Source of the DNA: an uncultured Elusimicrobium sp.
Lineage (GTDB): Bacteria; Elusimicrobiota; Endomicrobiia; Endomicrobiales; Endomicrobiaceae
DNA length: 6,049 nucleotides
Direction of reading: 5' to 3'
Assembly: GCA_902761395.1 (NCBI GenBank)
Contig: CACWKJ010000111.1
Span: forward strand, 1 to 6,049
A model generated the notes under the pieces. The model saw only the letters and a program-made list of their open reading frames with translations, searched no databases and was not told the origin of the DNA. Each line of letters opens with the position of its first letter. The stretch's first letter is position 1. Below, in pieces: positions 1 through 5,942 of this stretch. The position numbers and the translations under genes were made by a program.

Positions 1-182
1 CCCGTTTTTACTTTTAAGTTTTTTGTACCGGTAACATCTATAGTAATATCGTTAAGTGCTAACCCCGAAGAGGACGAAAACTGAGTAACTGCACCGCTTA
101 TGGACACAGTTTCTGCATAGGAATACATGTACATAAGTAATCCGGCAAAAACAAATATGCAAGTTGCAAAAAGTTTTTTCAT
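1..182 (-). CDS. Exported beta-rich protein, N-terminal part (runs off left edge)
   Basis: Reading leftward from ATG at 182-180, 60 codons are open to the window edge, so the C-terminal part is missing. The N-terminus is a textbook Sec signal peptide: MKK, then a hydrophobic core at residues 4-19, then a likely signal peptidase I site after Ser-Tyr-Ala (residue 23), with the mature protein starting ETVSISG. The first mature residues (about 26-60) alternate small, Ser/Thr and hydrophobic residues (VSISGAV, then LNDITIDVTGT). This resembles the start of a carboxypeptidase-regulatory-like or other immunoglobulin-like beta-sandwich domain; that family call is inference from a short stretch. The start is supported by AGGAG at 192-188, five bases before the ATG. 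The gene lies 74 bases downstream of the helicase gene on the same strand, with its own promoter candidate between them, so it is probably not functionally tied to the helicase. The protein is secreted or, if the organism has an outer membrane, periplasmic or surface-located. Confidence 0.8.
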   Translation of the reverse strand, partial: MKKLFATCIFVFAGLLMYMYSYAETVSISGAVTQFSSSSGLALNDITIDVTGTKNLKVKT

Positions 183-187
183 GTTTT

Positions 188-192
188 CTCCT
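188..192 (-). promoter_or_regulatory. Shine-Dalgarno site of the exported-protein gene
   Basis: On the minus strand AGGAG lies five bases before the ATG at 182. It settles the start of a gene that is otherwise truncated by the window edge. Confidence 0.75.
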
Positions 193-219
193 AATTTAGT
201 TTATAACACATTTCCTAAT

Positions 220-248
220 ATTTTAACCTTTTTTATTTTATTTTTCAA
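220..248 (-). promoter_or_regulatory. Candidate sigma-70-type promoter for the exported-protein gene
   Basis: On the minus strand TTGAAA (248-243) is followed after exactly 17 bases by TAAAAT (225-220). Transcription would begin near 213 and give a leader of about 30 bases containing the AGGAG site. The -35 box lies just downstream of the helicase stop codon at 257. The stretch is very AT-rich, so chance matches are likely. No hairpin terminator is seen between the helicase and this gene, so read-through transcription is also possible. Confidence 0.4.
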
Positions 249-256
249 TTATTTTT

Positions 257-2440
257 TCAATTTTTTATTATTGTTAAATTTGCAAACTTTGCCAACAACT
301 TTTTCCATTGTCCGTTTGAAAATAGTACTACCAACTTCAAATTATCACCGGAACCGCTCTTTTCTATTATCTTCCCGTTCCCAAAAGCCTGATGAGAAAC
401 AAGCGTCCCTATTTGGTACGGACTGTCATCTGCTCTTTCAAATGGTTCGTAAGTTATCTCTTCTTTATATTTAGATTCAAATAATGCGGGATTTGTTACA
501 ACATTTTGTGCCGCTCTGTTGGAAAGTTGTTCCGTAAAACCTGCTTCCAATAAGAATCTTGACGGCATATTCCACTTTGTTTTACCGAAAACCGTTCTTT
601 CGGTTGCCCAAGTCATATAAAGATTTTCTTTTGCTCTTGTCATACCGACATACATTAATCTTCTTTCTTCTTCCAATTCCTGTTCATCGTAAGCGGATTC
701 GCCTATAGGGAAAAGACCTTCTTCCAAACCGACTATGAACACATTTTTAAACTCTAACCCCTTAGCTAAATGGAGTGTCATAAGTGTAACTTTATCTTCT
801 GTATCCTGCCAAGAATCTATATCGGTAACAAGTGCAACTTGCGACAAGTATCCTGCTAAACTTCTGTCAGGAGATCTTCTTTCAAAATCTTCAACCGCGG
901 AAACAAATTCTTGTATATTTTCTATTCTGCTTTTGTTTTCCGGACTATCGGTAAGTTCCAACTCTCTTATATAGCCGGAATCATCTATTACCGTTTCCAC
1001 TATTTCTTTTACGGTTTTATCATATTTTGTAAGAACATTTTTTTCTATTATTTGTCTGAACGAGTTCATTGCGGCAAGCGAACTTCTCGGGATAATATCC
1101 GTTCCGACAAACTTTAATGCTTCATATAATGAAAGACCTTTTGATGTGGCAAAAGCTTCCAATTTATCCATAGAAGATTTTCCCACTCCTCTTCTCGGAA
1201 CATTTACTACTCTTCTAAAACTTACATTATCGTTTGGATTATGTATAAGTTTTAAGTATGCCATAATATCTTTAATTTCGGCTCTTTCGTAAAACTTTAA
1301 TGTTCCGACAATATTGTAAGGTATGCCTTGCCTTCTTAAAGCATCTTCCAAAGCTCTGGACTGTGCATTTGTTCTGTAAAAAATCGCAAAGTCGGAAAGT
1401 TTATAACCGCTTTCTCTGTTTATAAGTATCATATCCACAACTCTGGCGGCTTCATCGTTTTCATTCATATTTTGGAATACATTTATATTACCCTTATCTT
1501 CGTTGCTTGTCCAAAGTTGTTTAGGTACTCTGCCGGTATTATTTTTAACCACATTCCATGCTCTTTGAAGTATCTTTGGTGTAGAACGATAATTTTCTTC
1601 AAGTTTTACCGTGGTACAACCGGGATAATCTTTTTCAAAGTCAAGAATGTTTGTTATATCCGCTCCTCGCCAAGAATAAATACTTTGATCATCGTCACCT
1701 ACTACACATATGTTCTTATATTTTTCCGCCAACATTTTCGTTAAAACACATTGTGCATGATTGGTGTCCTGATACTCGTCCACCAATATGTATTGAAATT
1801 TGTCTTGATATTTTGAAAGAATGTCCGGATTTGCCTGCAAATTTAAAACTGTCTGCATTATCAAATCACCGAAATCAAAAGCGTTATAAGTTTTTAATTT
1901 CTTTTGATAAAGTTCGTATATTGCCGATACCGTTTTACCGTAAAAGTCACCTTTTGCCTGGCAATCGTCGTTCATATCCTGCGGGCTGTCCAAATCGTCT
2001 TTTGCTCTGCTTATTCTGTTTGCCACCCATGTAGGTTTAAACTTTTTATCGTCAAGATTTAATTCTTTTATACATTCTTTTACAACATTTACCTGTTCGC
2101 CCATATCGTATATAAGGAAGTTCGGATCTATACCGAAATTTTTTGCTTCACAGGATAAAAGATACAAACAGAACGAATGAAATGTGGAAACTCTGACATC
2201 AAAAGCCATGTTGTCGGTTAACTCGTTAACCCTTTTTCTCATTTCGTTTGCGGCTTTATTTGTAAATGTAACCGACAATATGTTGTAGGGCCTTATACCT
2301 TGTTCCAACAAATATGCAATTCTATATGTAATAACTCTTGTTTTGCCTGTTCCTGCACCCGCAAAAATTATTAACGGACCGTCTGTATGTAAGACGGCCT
2401 CTTTTTGTGAATTATTTAAATTGTCTAATGATATAGTCAT
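257..2440 (-). CDS. pcrA: UvrD/PcrA-family ATP-dependent 3'-5' DNA helicase
   Basis: This is a superfamily 1A helicase of 727 residues, close to the usual PcrA/UvrD length. Family members unwind DNA in nucleotide excision repair, mismatch repair, replication restart and removal of RecA or stalled RNA polymerase. Motifs appear in order: Q motif NNSQKEAV (9-16), Walker A AGAGTGKT (27-34), Ia TFTNKAANEM (58-67), TFHSFC (86-91), Walker B VDEYQDTN (220-227), III GDDDQSIYSWRGA (248-260), IV EENYRS (281-286), YRTNAQSR (355-362), V TLMTLHLAKGLEF (552-564), VI EEERRLMYVGMTRAKENL (590-607). Residues about 674-725 form the small C-terminal Tudor-like domain typical of PcrA/UvrD (G..V.H..FG.G, then KKLLAKFA.L), which binds RNA polymerase in characterised members. 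I chose ATG at 2440: homology begins there, and a TTG 39 bases upstream would add 13 residues unlike the family and would lie in the promoter. No Shine-Dalgarno site precedes the ATG, which fits a leaderless mRNA. No catalytic motif is missing. PcrA and UvrD cannot be told apart from sequence alone. Confidence 0.96.
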   Translation of the reverse strand: MTISLDNLNNSQKEAVLHTDGPLIIFAGAGTGKTRVITYRIAYLLEQGIRPYNILSVTFTNKAANEMRKRVNELTDNMAFDVRVSTFHSFCLYLLSCEAKNFGIDPNFLIYDMGEQVNVVKECIKELNLDDKKFKPTWVANRISRAKDDLDSPQDMNDDCQAKGDFYGKTVSAIYELYQKKLKTYNAFDFGDLIMQTVLNLQANPDILSKYQDKFQYILVDEYQDTNHAQCVLTKMLAEKYKNICVVGDDDQSIYSWRGADITNILDFEKDYPGCTTVKLEENYRSTPKILQRAWNVVKNNTGRVPKQLWTSNEDKGNINVFQNMNENDEAARVVDMILINRESGYKLSDFAIFYRTNAQSRALEDALRRQGIPYNIVGTLKFYERAEIKDIMAYLKLIHNPNDNVSFRRVVNVPRRGVGKSSMDKLEAFATSKGLSLYEALKFVGTDIIPRSSLAAMNSFRQIIEKNVLTKYDKTVKEIVETVIDDSGYIRELELTDSPENKSRIENIQEFVSAVEDFERRSPDRSLAGYLSQVALVTDIDSWQDTEDKVTLMTLHLAKGLEFKNVFIVGLEEGLFPIGESAYDEQELEEERRLMYVGMTRAKENLYMTWATERTVFGKTKWNMPSRFLLEAGFTEQLSNRAAQNVVTNPALFESKYKEEITYEPFERADDSPYQIGTLVSHQAFGNGKIIEKSGSGDNLKLVVLFSNGQWKKLLAKFANLTIIKN

Positions 2441-2449
2441 AATTTGTGT

Positions 2450-2479
2450 ATTATACCATATATAAAAAATAATACTCAA
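2450..2479 (-). promoter_or_regulatory. Extended -10 promoter of the helicase gene, nearly leaderless
   Basis: On the minus strand TTGAGT (2479-2474) is followed after 18 bases by a perfect TATAAT (2455-2450), which is preceded by TGG and so forms an extended -10 element (TGnTATAAT). Only nine bases separate the -10 from the helicase ATG at 2440. Normal spacing would put the start site at about 2443, leaving a 5' leader of roughly three bases or none. The absence of a Shine-Dalgarno sequence before that ATG agrees with this. Confidence 0.65.
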
Positions 2480-2483
2480 ATAA

Positions 2484-2512
2484 TTGTTTTATAAATAAAA
2501 TATATGTAAAAT
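2484..2512 (+). promoter_or_regulatory. Candidate promoter for argD-argG
   Basis: TTGTTT (2484-2489) and TAAAAT (2507-2512) are separated by 17 bases, with transcription expected near 2519 and a leader of about 36 bases. The region is over 80% A+T, so the call is weak. It lies back to back with the helicase promoter, with the two -35 boxes only four bases apart. I could not find a convincing ArgR/AhrC operator (an 18-bp ARG-box palindrome) here, so arginine control is not shown. Confidence 0.4.
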
Positions 2513-2541
2513 ATTAAAGTTATTTTATTTATCATATATGC

Positions 2542-2548
2542 AAAGGAG
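2542..2548 (+). promoter_or_regulatory. Shine-Dalgarno site of argD
   Basis: AAAGGAG ends six bases before the ATG at 2555. An ATG at 2550 lies closer but is followed directly by TAA, so 2555 is the usable start. Confidence 0.8.
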
Positions 2549-2554
2549 CATGTA

Positions 2555-3757
2555 ATGAACACTCAACAACAAGAAAATAAATATTTAATGAAGACATACA
2601 AAAGATATAATGTTTCCGTTAAAAAATCTAAAGGACAATATGTTTGGGACGAAAACGGTAAAAAATATTTGGACTTTTTTTCCGGTATAAGTGTTTGCAG
2701 TTTCGGACACGGTAACCCTGCAGTAATTTCAGCAATAAAAAAGCAGTTGGATTTGTTTGTACATTGTTCCAACGTTTATTATTCAAAACCGCAAGTTGAA
2801 GTTGCAAAAGCTTTGCTTGATAAATCTTTTAAAAACGGCAGGGTATTCCTTGCAAATACAGGTGCTGAAGCAAACGAAGGTGCAATAAAAATTGCAAGAA
2901 AGTGGGGCAGCGATCATCCTTTAAAAGACGGAACTAAAAGGTACGAAATAATTGCATTTAAAAACTCTTTTCACGGAAGAACACTTGCAACTCTTGCTGC
3001 AACAGGTCAGGAAAAGTTTCATATTCCTTTTAAACCGTTACAACAAAAGTTTGTGTTTGCCGAATTTAACAATATAGATTCAGTAAAGAAGTTAATAAAC
3101 AAAAATACTGTAGCAGTAATGATTGAGTTGGTACAAGGTGAAGGCGGAATAAATATTGCCGATAAAAAGTTTGTTAAAGATTTAAGAAAACTTTGTGACG
3201 ATAAAAATCTTCTTTTAATATGCGACGAAATTCAGTGCGGTTTGGCAAGAACAGGTAAAACATTTGCTTGGCAACATTACGGAATAAAGCCGGACATCTT
3301 TACATTAGCAAAAGCAATAGCTAACGGTCTTCCGTTAGGTGCCGTTGTTGCGGATAAAAAAGTTGCCGAAGTATTTAATTACGGTGATCACGGTTCAACT
3401 TTCGGCGGTAACCCCGTATCTTGTGCTGCAGCTGTTGCAACATTAAAATTAATTACTCCGAAACTTTTGAAAGATGTTACCGATAAATCAAAATATTTCG
3501 TTAAAAAGTTGAACGAATTAAAGAAAAAGTTTTCCTGCATTAAAGAAGTTAGAAGTTTAGGCCTTTTGGTAGGTGTGGAGCTTGATTTTGCCGGTAAAGA
3601 TATAGTAGAATTTTGCATTGCAAAAGGTCTTCTTATAAATTGTACTCAAGGTAATGTTTTAAGGTTTTTACCGCCTTTTGTAATAACTAAAAAAGATATT
3701 GATAAAGCAATTAAAATATTGGAGGATGCAATAAAATGGCAGACATTAAAAAAGTAG
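2555..3757 (+). CDS. argD: Acetylornithine aminotransferase (PLP class III)
   Basis: The 400-residue protein has the length and layout of ArgD. In family members it transfers an amino group from glutamate to N-acetylglutamate 5-semialdehyde, giving N-acetylornithine in cytosolic arginine synthesis. Some members also act on N-succinyl-diaminopimelate intermediates in lysine synthesis. Visible fold-type I aminotransferase marks are: FFSGISV and FGHGNP (41-54), phosphate-binding NTGAEANE (101-108), FHGRT (139-143), ELVQGEGG (191-198), the cofactor-contacting Asp224 in CDEIQCGLARTGK, the Schiff-base lysine Lys253 in TLAKAIANGLPLGA, and STFGGNP (281-287). A C-terminal LRFLPP (369-374) carries the Arg typical of substrate carboxylate binding. 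The next gene is argG, which supports arginine metabolism over ornithine or 4-aminobutyrate aminotransferase, the main alternatives. The last 22 bases overlap argG, and the argG ribosome site lies within this coding region, so translation of the two is probably coupled. Confidence 0.93.
   Translation: MNTQQQENKYLMKTYKRYNVSVKKSKGQYVWDENGKKYLDFFSGISVCSFGHGNPAVISAIKKQLDLFVHCSNVYYSKPQVEVAKALLDKSFKNGRVFLANTGAEANEGAIKIARKWGSDHPLKDGTKRYEIIAFKNSFHGRTLATLAATGQEKFHIPFKPLQQKFVFAEFNNIDSVKKLINKNTVAVMIELVQGEGGINIADKKFVKDLRKLCDDKNLLLICDEIQCGLARTGKTFAWQHYGIKPDIFTLAKAIANGLPLGAVVADKKVAEVFNYGDHGSTFGGNPVSCAAAVATLKLITPKLLKDVTDKSKYFVKKLNELKKKFSCIKEVRSLGLLVGVELDFAGKDIVEFCIAKGLLINCTQGNVLRFLPPFVITKKDIDKAIKILEDAIKWQTLKK
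3721..3725 (+). promoter_or_regulatory. Shine-Dalgarno site of argG, inside argD
   Basis: GGAGG ends ten bases before the argG ATG at 3736. It is read in argD as part of the codons for Leu-Glu-Asp near the C-terminus. An ATG at 3726 runs into TAA after two codons, so it cannot be the start. Confidence 0.75.
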
Positions 3758-4926
3758 TTGTAGCCTATTCGGGCGGACTTGACACATCCATCATTTTATC
3801 TTGGATAAAGGAAACATATAATGCAGAAGTTATCGCATGTTGTGTAAATGTAGGTCAAGACAAAGAAGTTATCGGACTTAAAGAAAAAGCTAAAAGAACA
3901 GGTGCTTCAAAATGTTATGTTATAGATGCTAAAAAAGAGTTTGTAACAGACTACATTTTCCCTGCAATAAAAGCTAATGCTCTTTATGAAAACAGATACT
4001 TGTTGGGAACATCCTTGGCAAGACCTGTAATCGCAAAGAAAATTGTTGAAATAGCAAAGAAAGAAAAAGCAGATGCAATTTGTCACGGTGCAACAGGTAA
4101 AGGTAATGAACTCGGTTTTAAAGCTTTGATGCCTGAAGCAAAAATAATTGCTCCTTGGAGAATTTGGGACATTAAATCAAGAAACGATGCAATAGATTAT
4201 GCTAAAAAAAGAGGAATTCCGGTTCCTGTAACAAAAGCAAAACCTTATTCTTCAGATGCAAACCTTTGGCACATTTCTTATGAAGGCGGAGTATTGGAAG
4301 ATACAGATAACGAATGGGATGAAGATATGTTCCAAATGACGGTATCTGCAAAAGATGCTCCCAACAGAGCAACTTATGTAAAAATAGATTTTGTTAAAGG
4401 TATTCCTGTAGCAATTAACGGTAAAACATTTGATCCTGTATCTTTGGTTCAAAAACTTAACGAAGTTGCAGGTGCAAACGGTATAGGAAGAATAGATATA
4501 ATTGAAAACAGACTCGTAGGTATGAAATCAAGAGGAGTTTATGAAGCTCCTGCTGCAACACTTTTATACTTTGCTCATAACGAACTTGAATCTATGACAA
4601 TAGACAGAGATACGGCGCACTATAAAGAATTGATAGCACACAAATATGCAGAACTTGCATATAACGGATTATGGTTCAATCCTTTAAGAGAAGCTCTTGA
4701 TGCATTTATAGATGTAACTCAGAAATATGTTACAGGTTCTGTAACAGTAAAACTTTATAAAGGAAATATGCAGGTTGTTTCAAGAAAAGCTAAAAATCCT
4801 TTATATTGGGAAGAGCTTGCAACATTTGATAAGGACGAAATTTATAACCAAAAAGATGCAGAAGGATTTATCAATTTGTTCGGATTACCGACGAAGGTTC
4901 AGGCACTTATGAGAAAAGGAAAATAA
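3736..4926 (+). CDS. argG: Argininosuccinate synthase with a five-residue active-site deletion
   Basis: The 396-residue protein matches ArgG along its length. ArgG is the cytosolic enzyme that joins citrulline and aspartate with ATP to give argininosuccinate, AMP and pyrophosphate. The N-terminal nucleotide-binding loop AYSGGLDTS (10-18) fits the family's first signature. Further family segments are ENRYLLGTSLARP (85-97), HGATGKGN (117-124), APWRIWD, NLWHISYEGGVLED, ENRLVGMKSRGVYE, DRDTAHYKEL and GLWFNPLREALDAF. The odd point comes directly after Asn124. The family has Asp-Gln-Val-Arg-Phe followed by Glu, but here Glu125 follows at once (GKGN-ELGFKAL), so the second signature G-x-T-x-K-G-N-D-x-x-R-F is broken by a clean loss of five residues. 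The frame and everything downstream are intact. The missing Asp and Arg contact aspartate and citrulline in characterised enzymes, so activity is doubtful. The identity of the gene is certain; its function is not. ATG at 3736 is chosen for its GGAGG site and the conserved start. Confidence 0.93.
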   Translation: MADIKKVVVAYSGGLDTSIILSWIKETYNAEVIACCVNVGQDKEVIGLKEKAKRTGASKCYVIDAKKEFVTDYIFPAIKANALYENRYLLGTSLARPVIAKKIVEIAKKEKADAICHGATGKGNELGFKALMPEAKIIAPWRIWDIKSRNDAIDYAKKRGIPVPVTKAKPYSSDANLWHISYEGGVLEDTDNEWDEDMFQMTVSAKDAPNRATYVKIDFVKGIPVAINGKTFDPVSLVQKLNEVAGANGIGRIDIIENRLVGMKSRGVYEAPAATLLYFAHNELESMTIDRDTAHYKELIAHKYAELAYNGLWFNPLREALDAFIDVTQKYVTGSVTVKLYKGNMQVVSRKAKNPLYWEELATFDKDEIYNQKDAEGFINLFGLPTKVQALMRKGK

Positions 4927-4944
4927 AAATCGCAAAGCGATTTT
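4926..4944 (+). repeat. Perfect 8-bp inverted repeat directly after argG
   Basis: AAAATCGC (4926-4933) and GCGATTTT (4937-4944) are exact complements around an AAA loop. The left arm begins on the last base of the argG stop codon. Only four T follow the G+C part and they belong to the stem, so it is a poor intrinsic terminator. It may protect the 3' end of the mRNA, or be part of a dispersed repeat together with the tandem units that follow. Confidence 0.6.
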
Positions 4945-4980
4945 GAAGATTGGAAGATTAGAAGATTGGATGATTGGAAG
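4945..4980 (+). repeat. 8-bp tandem repeat, four and a half copies
   Basis: The units read GAAGATTG, GAAGATTA, GAAGATTG, GATGATTG and a partial GAAG. Units differ by at most one base from GAAGATTG. The array begins on the base after the hairpin and lies in non-coding DNA between convergent genes. No open reading frame crosses it, and it has no spacer structure. Its role is unknown; slipped-strand copy variation is plausible. Confidence 0.8.
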
Positions 4981-4994
4981 TAACAAAGAATAAA

Positions 4995-5026
4995 AAAAAG
5001 AGCAGAGAAAAATCTCTGCTCTTTTT
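4995..5026. terminator. Bidirectional intrinsic terminator between convergent genes
   Basis: AAAAAGAGCAGAGA (4995-5008) pairs perfectly with TCTCTGCTCTTTTT (5013-5026) around an AAAA loop, giving a 14-bp stem with nine base pairs in its mixed-sequence core. On the plus strand the stem ends in TTTTT, then ATTT. On the minus strand it ends in a run of eight T. It can therefore end transcription of argD-argG from the left and of the membrane-protein operon from the right, whose stop codon lies 13 bases away. Confidence 0.92.
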
Positions 5027-5038
5027 ATTTCCTTGTGG

Positions 5039-5941
5039 TTAATATTTTTTAGTTTTATCTTTACCTAAATATTTGAAGCTATACATCATAAATGGAATTA
5101 ATAATATCAGCTTACCTATTTCCTTTCGACTAAATTCTAAATTTGGTGCAGATATATAAAATATCCCTATTAATAAGAAAGTATAAAATAAAAAGCTACT
5201 TTTATATATATGCCTCAACAAAAAAGAAAAATAAAAAGATGTTGCAGATACAACGATTAATTCTAAAATTTTTGAATCATTTTGTAAATTAAAAGGTATA
5301 AACAATATAGTTAATATCAAAGGAATAACTTCATCCAAATGTTCTTTTATATTAATCCTTTGCACGAAAGGAATATATAATAAGACTACAAGAAACAAAA
5401 TATCCATTGTTTCAGTATTCATATCAAAAACTCTTTCAATTAAACAAATAGGTTCAACATCGATATTCAAGCAATAACCAAAAACAAATATGAAAGTTGC
5501 TAATGTTAAAATTGCAAGCAACAAAGAAGCAATAACATGTTTTAATGACCATTGCTTATTTGTTATTGTCGTTTGTTTTGTTTCTTCTATTGCTTGTTTT
5601 TTTATTTCTTCTTGCTTTTTAGAATAATTAAAAATTGTGTTTAAATCAATATCCGACAATAATATTTCCGGACTATTTGAGATCTTTATTCTTGAAATAA
5701 ATAACAAAATATCATCTAGCCTTTTTTTCAATTCTTCTTCAAAAAATTTAGTCGTTTGTTCGACTTTAGAATTATCAATAGTTTGTTTATCTTGCAATAA
5801 TAAATCTGAATATGGAATTTTAAAATGATTCATCAAAGTTGAGAATTTAATTATAGCTATTATTTTTTTATCATAAACATCTAAAACTATATTTAAATCA
5901 GTGTTTTCTTTCCACACAAAATCGAATTTGTTTAAAATCAT
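5039..5941 (-). CDS. Unknown membrane protein: soluble N-terminal half, about six membrane segments
   Basis: I do not recognise this 300-residue protein. Residues 1-135 are soluble and mixed in charge. They include a beta-like start (LNIVLDVYDKKIIAIIKF), a charged helical stretch (about 60-82, KFFEEELKKRLDDIL) and a Lys/Glu/Gln/Thr-rich linker (about 108-130). Hydrophobic segments follow at about 136-157, 179-195, 204-218, 225-243, 249-265 and 276-291, with a Lys-rich tail (GKDKTKKY). There is no signal peptide, so the N-terminal half is probably cytosolic. ATG at 5941 is chosen because AGGAAGGG (5956-5949) lies seven bases upstream and because the 32 codons further upstream overlap another gene in a different frame. 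It follows that gene by one base and is surely co-transcribed with it. Base composition is about 20-27% G+C in the stretches I counted, well below argG and the helicase gene, which suggests an accessory or acquired origin. The neighbouring terminator ends its transcript. Confidence 0.8.
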   Translation of the reverse strand: MILNKFDFVWKENTDLNIVLDVYDKKIIAIIKFSTLMNHFKIPYSDLLLQDKQTIDNSKVEQTTKFFEEELKKRLDDILLFISRIKISNSPEILLSDIDLNTIFNYSKKQEEIKKQAIEETKQTTITNKQWSLKHVIASLLLAILTLATFIFVFGYCLNIDVEPICLIERVFDMNTETMDILFLVVLLYIPFVQRINIKEHLDEVIPLILTILFIPFNLQNDSKILELIVVSATSFYFSFLLRHIYKSSFLFYTFLLIGIFYISAPNLEFSRKEIGKLILLIPFMMYSFKYLGKDKTKKY

Positions 5942-5942
5942 A

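Noticed and set aside
127..474. Plus-strand open frame antisense to the exported-protein and helicase genes
   Set aside because: It is a low-complexity shadow across two real genes and their spacer, with no family-like sequence and no clear ribosome site.
2438..2479. Helicase start at the TTG at 2479, giving 13 extra residues
   Set aside because: The extra residues (hydrophobic, Tyr-rich) do not match the family, TTG overlaps the -35 box, no ribosome site precedes it, and homology begins at the ATG at 2440.
2480..2554. ArgR/ARG-box operator or riboswitch before argD
   Set aside because: The leader is short and AT-rich; I saw no convincing 18-bp ARG palindrome and no structured aptamer.
4108..4926. 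argG as a frameshifted pseudogene
   Set aside because: The frame stays open and family-like to the normal C-terminus; the change is an in-frame loss of 15 bases, so CDS with a defect is the better label.
4926..4944. Primary terminator of argG
   Set aside because: The stem has only four G+C pairs and no separate U tract; the much stronger terminator is at 4995-5026.
4945..4980. CRISPR array
   Set aside because: The units are 8 bases long and directly adjacent, with no spacers and no cas genes nearby.
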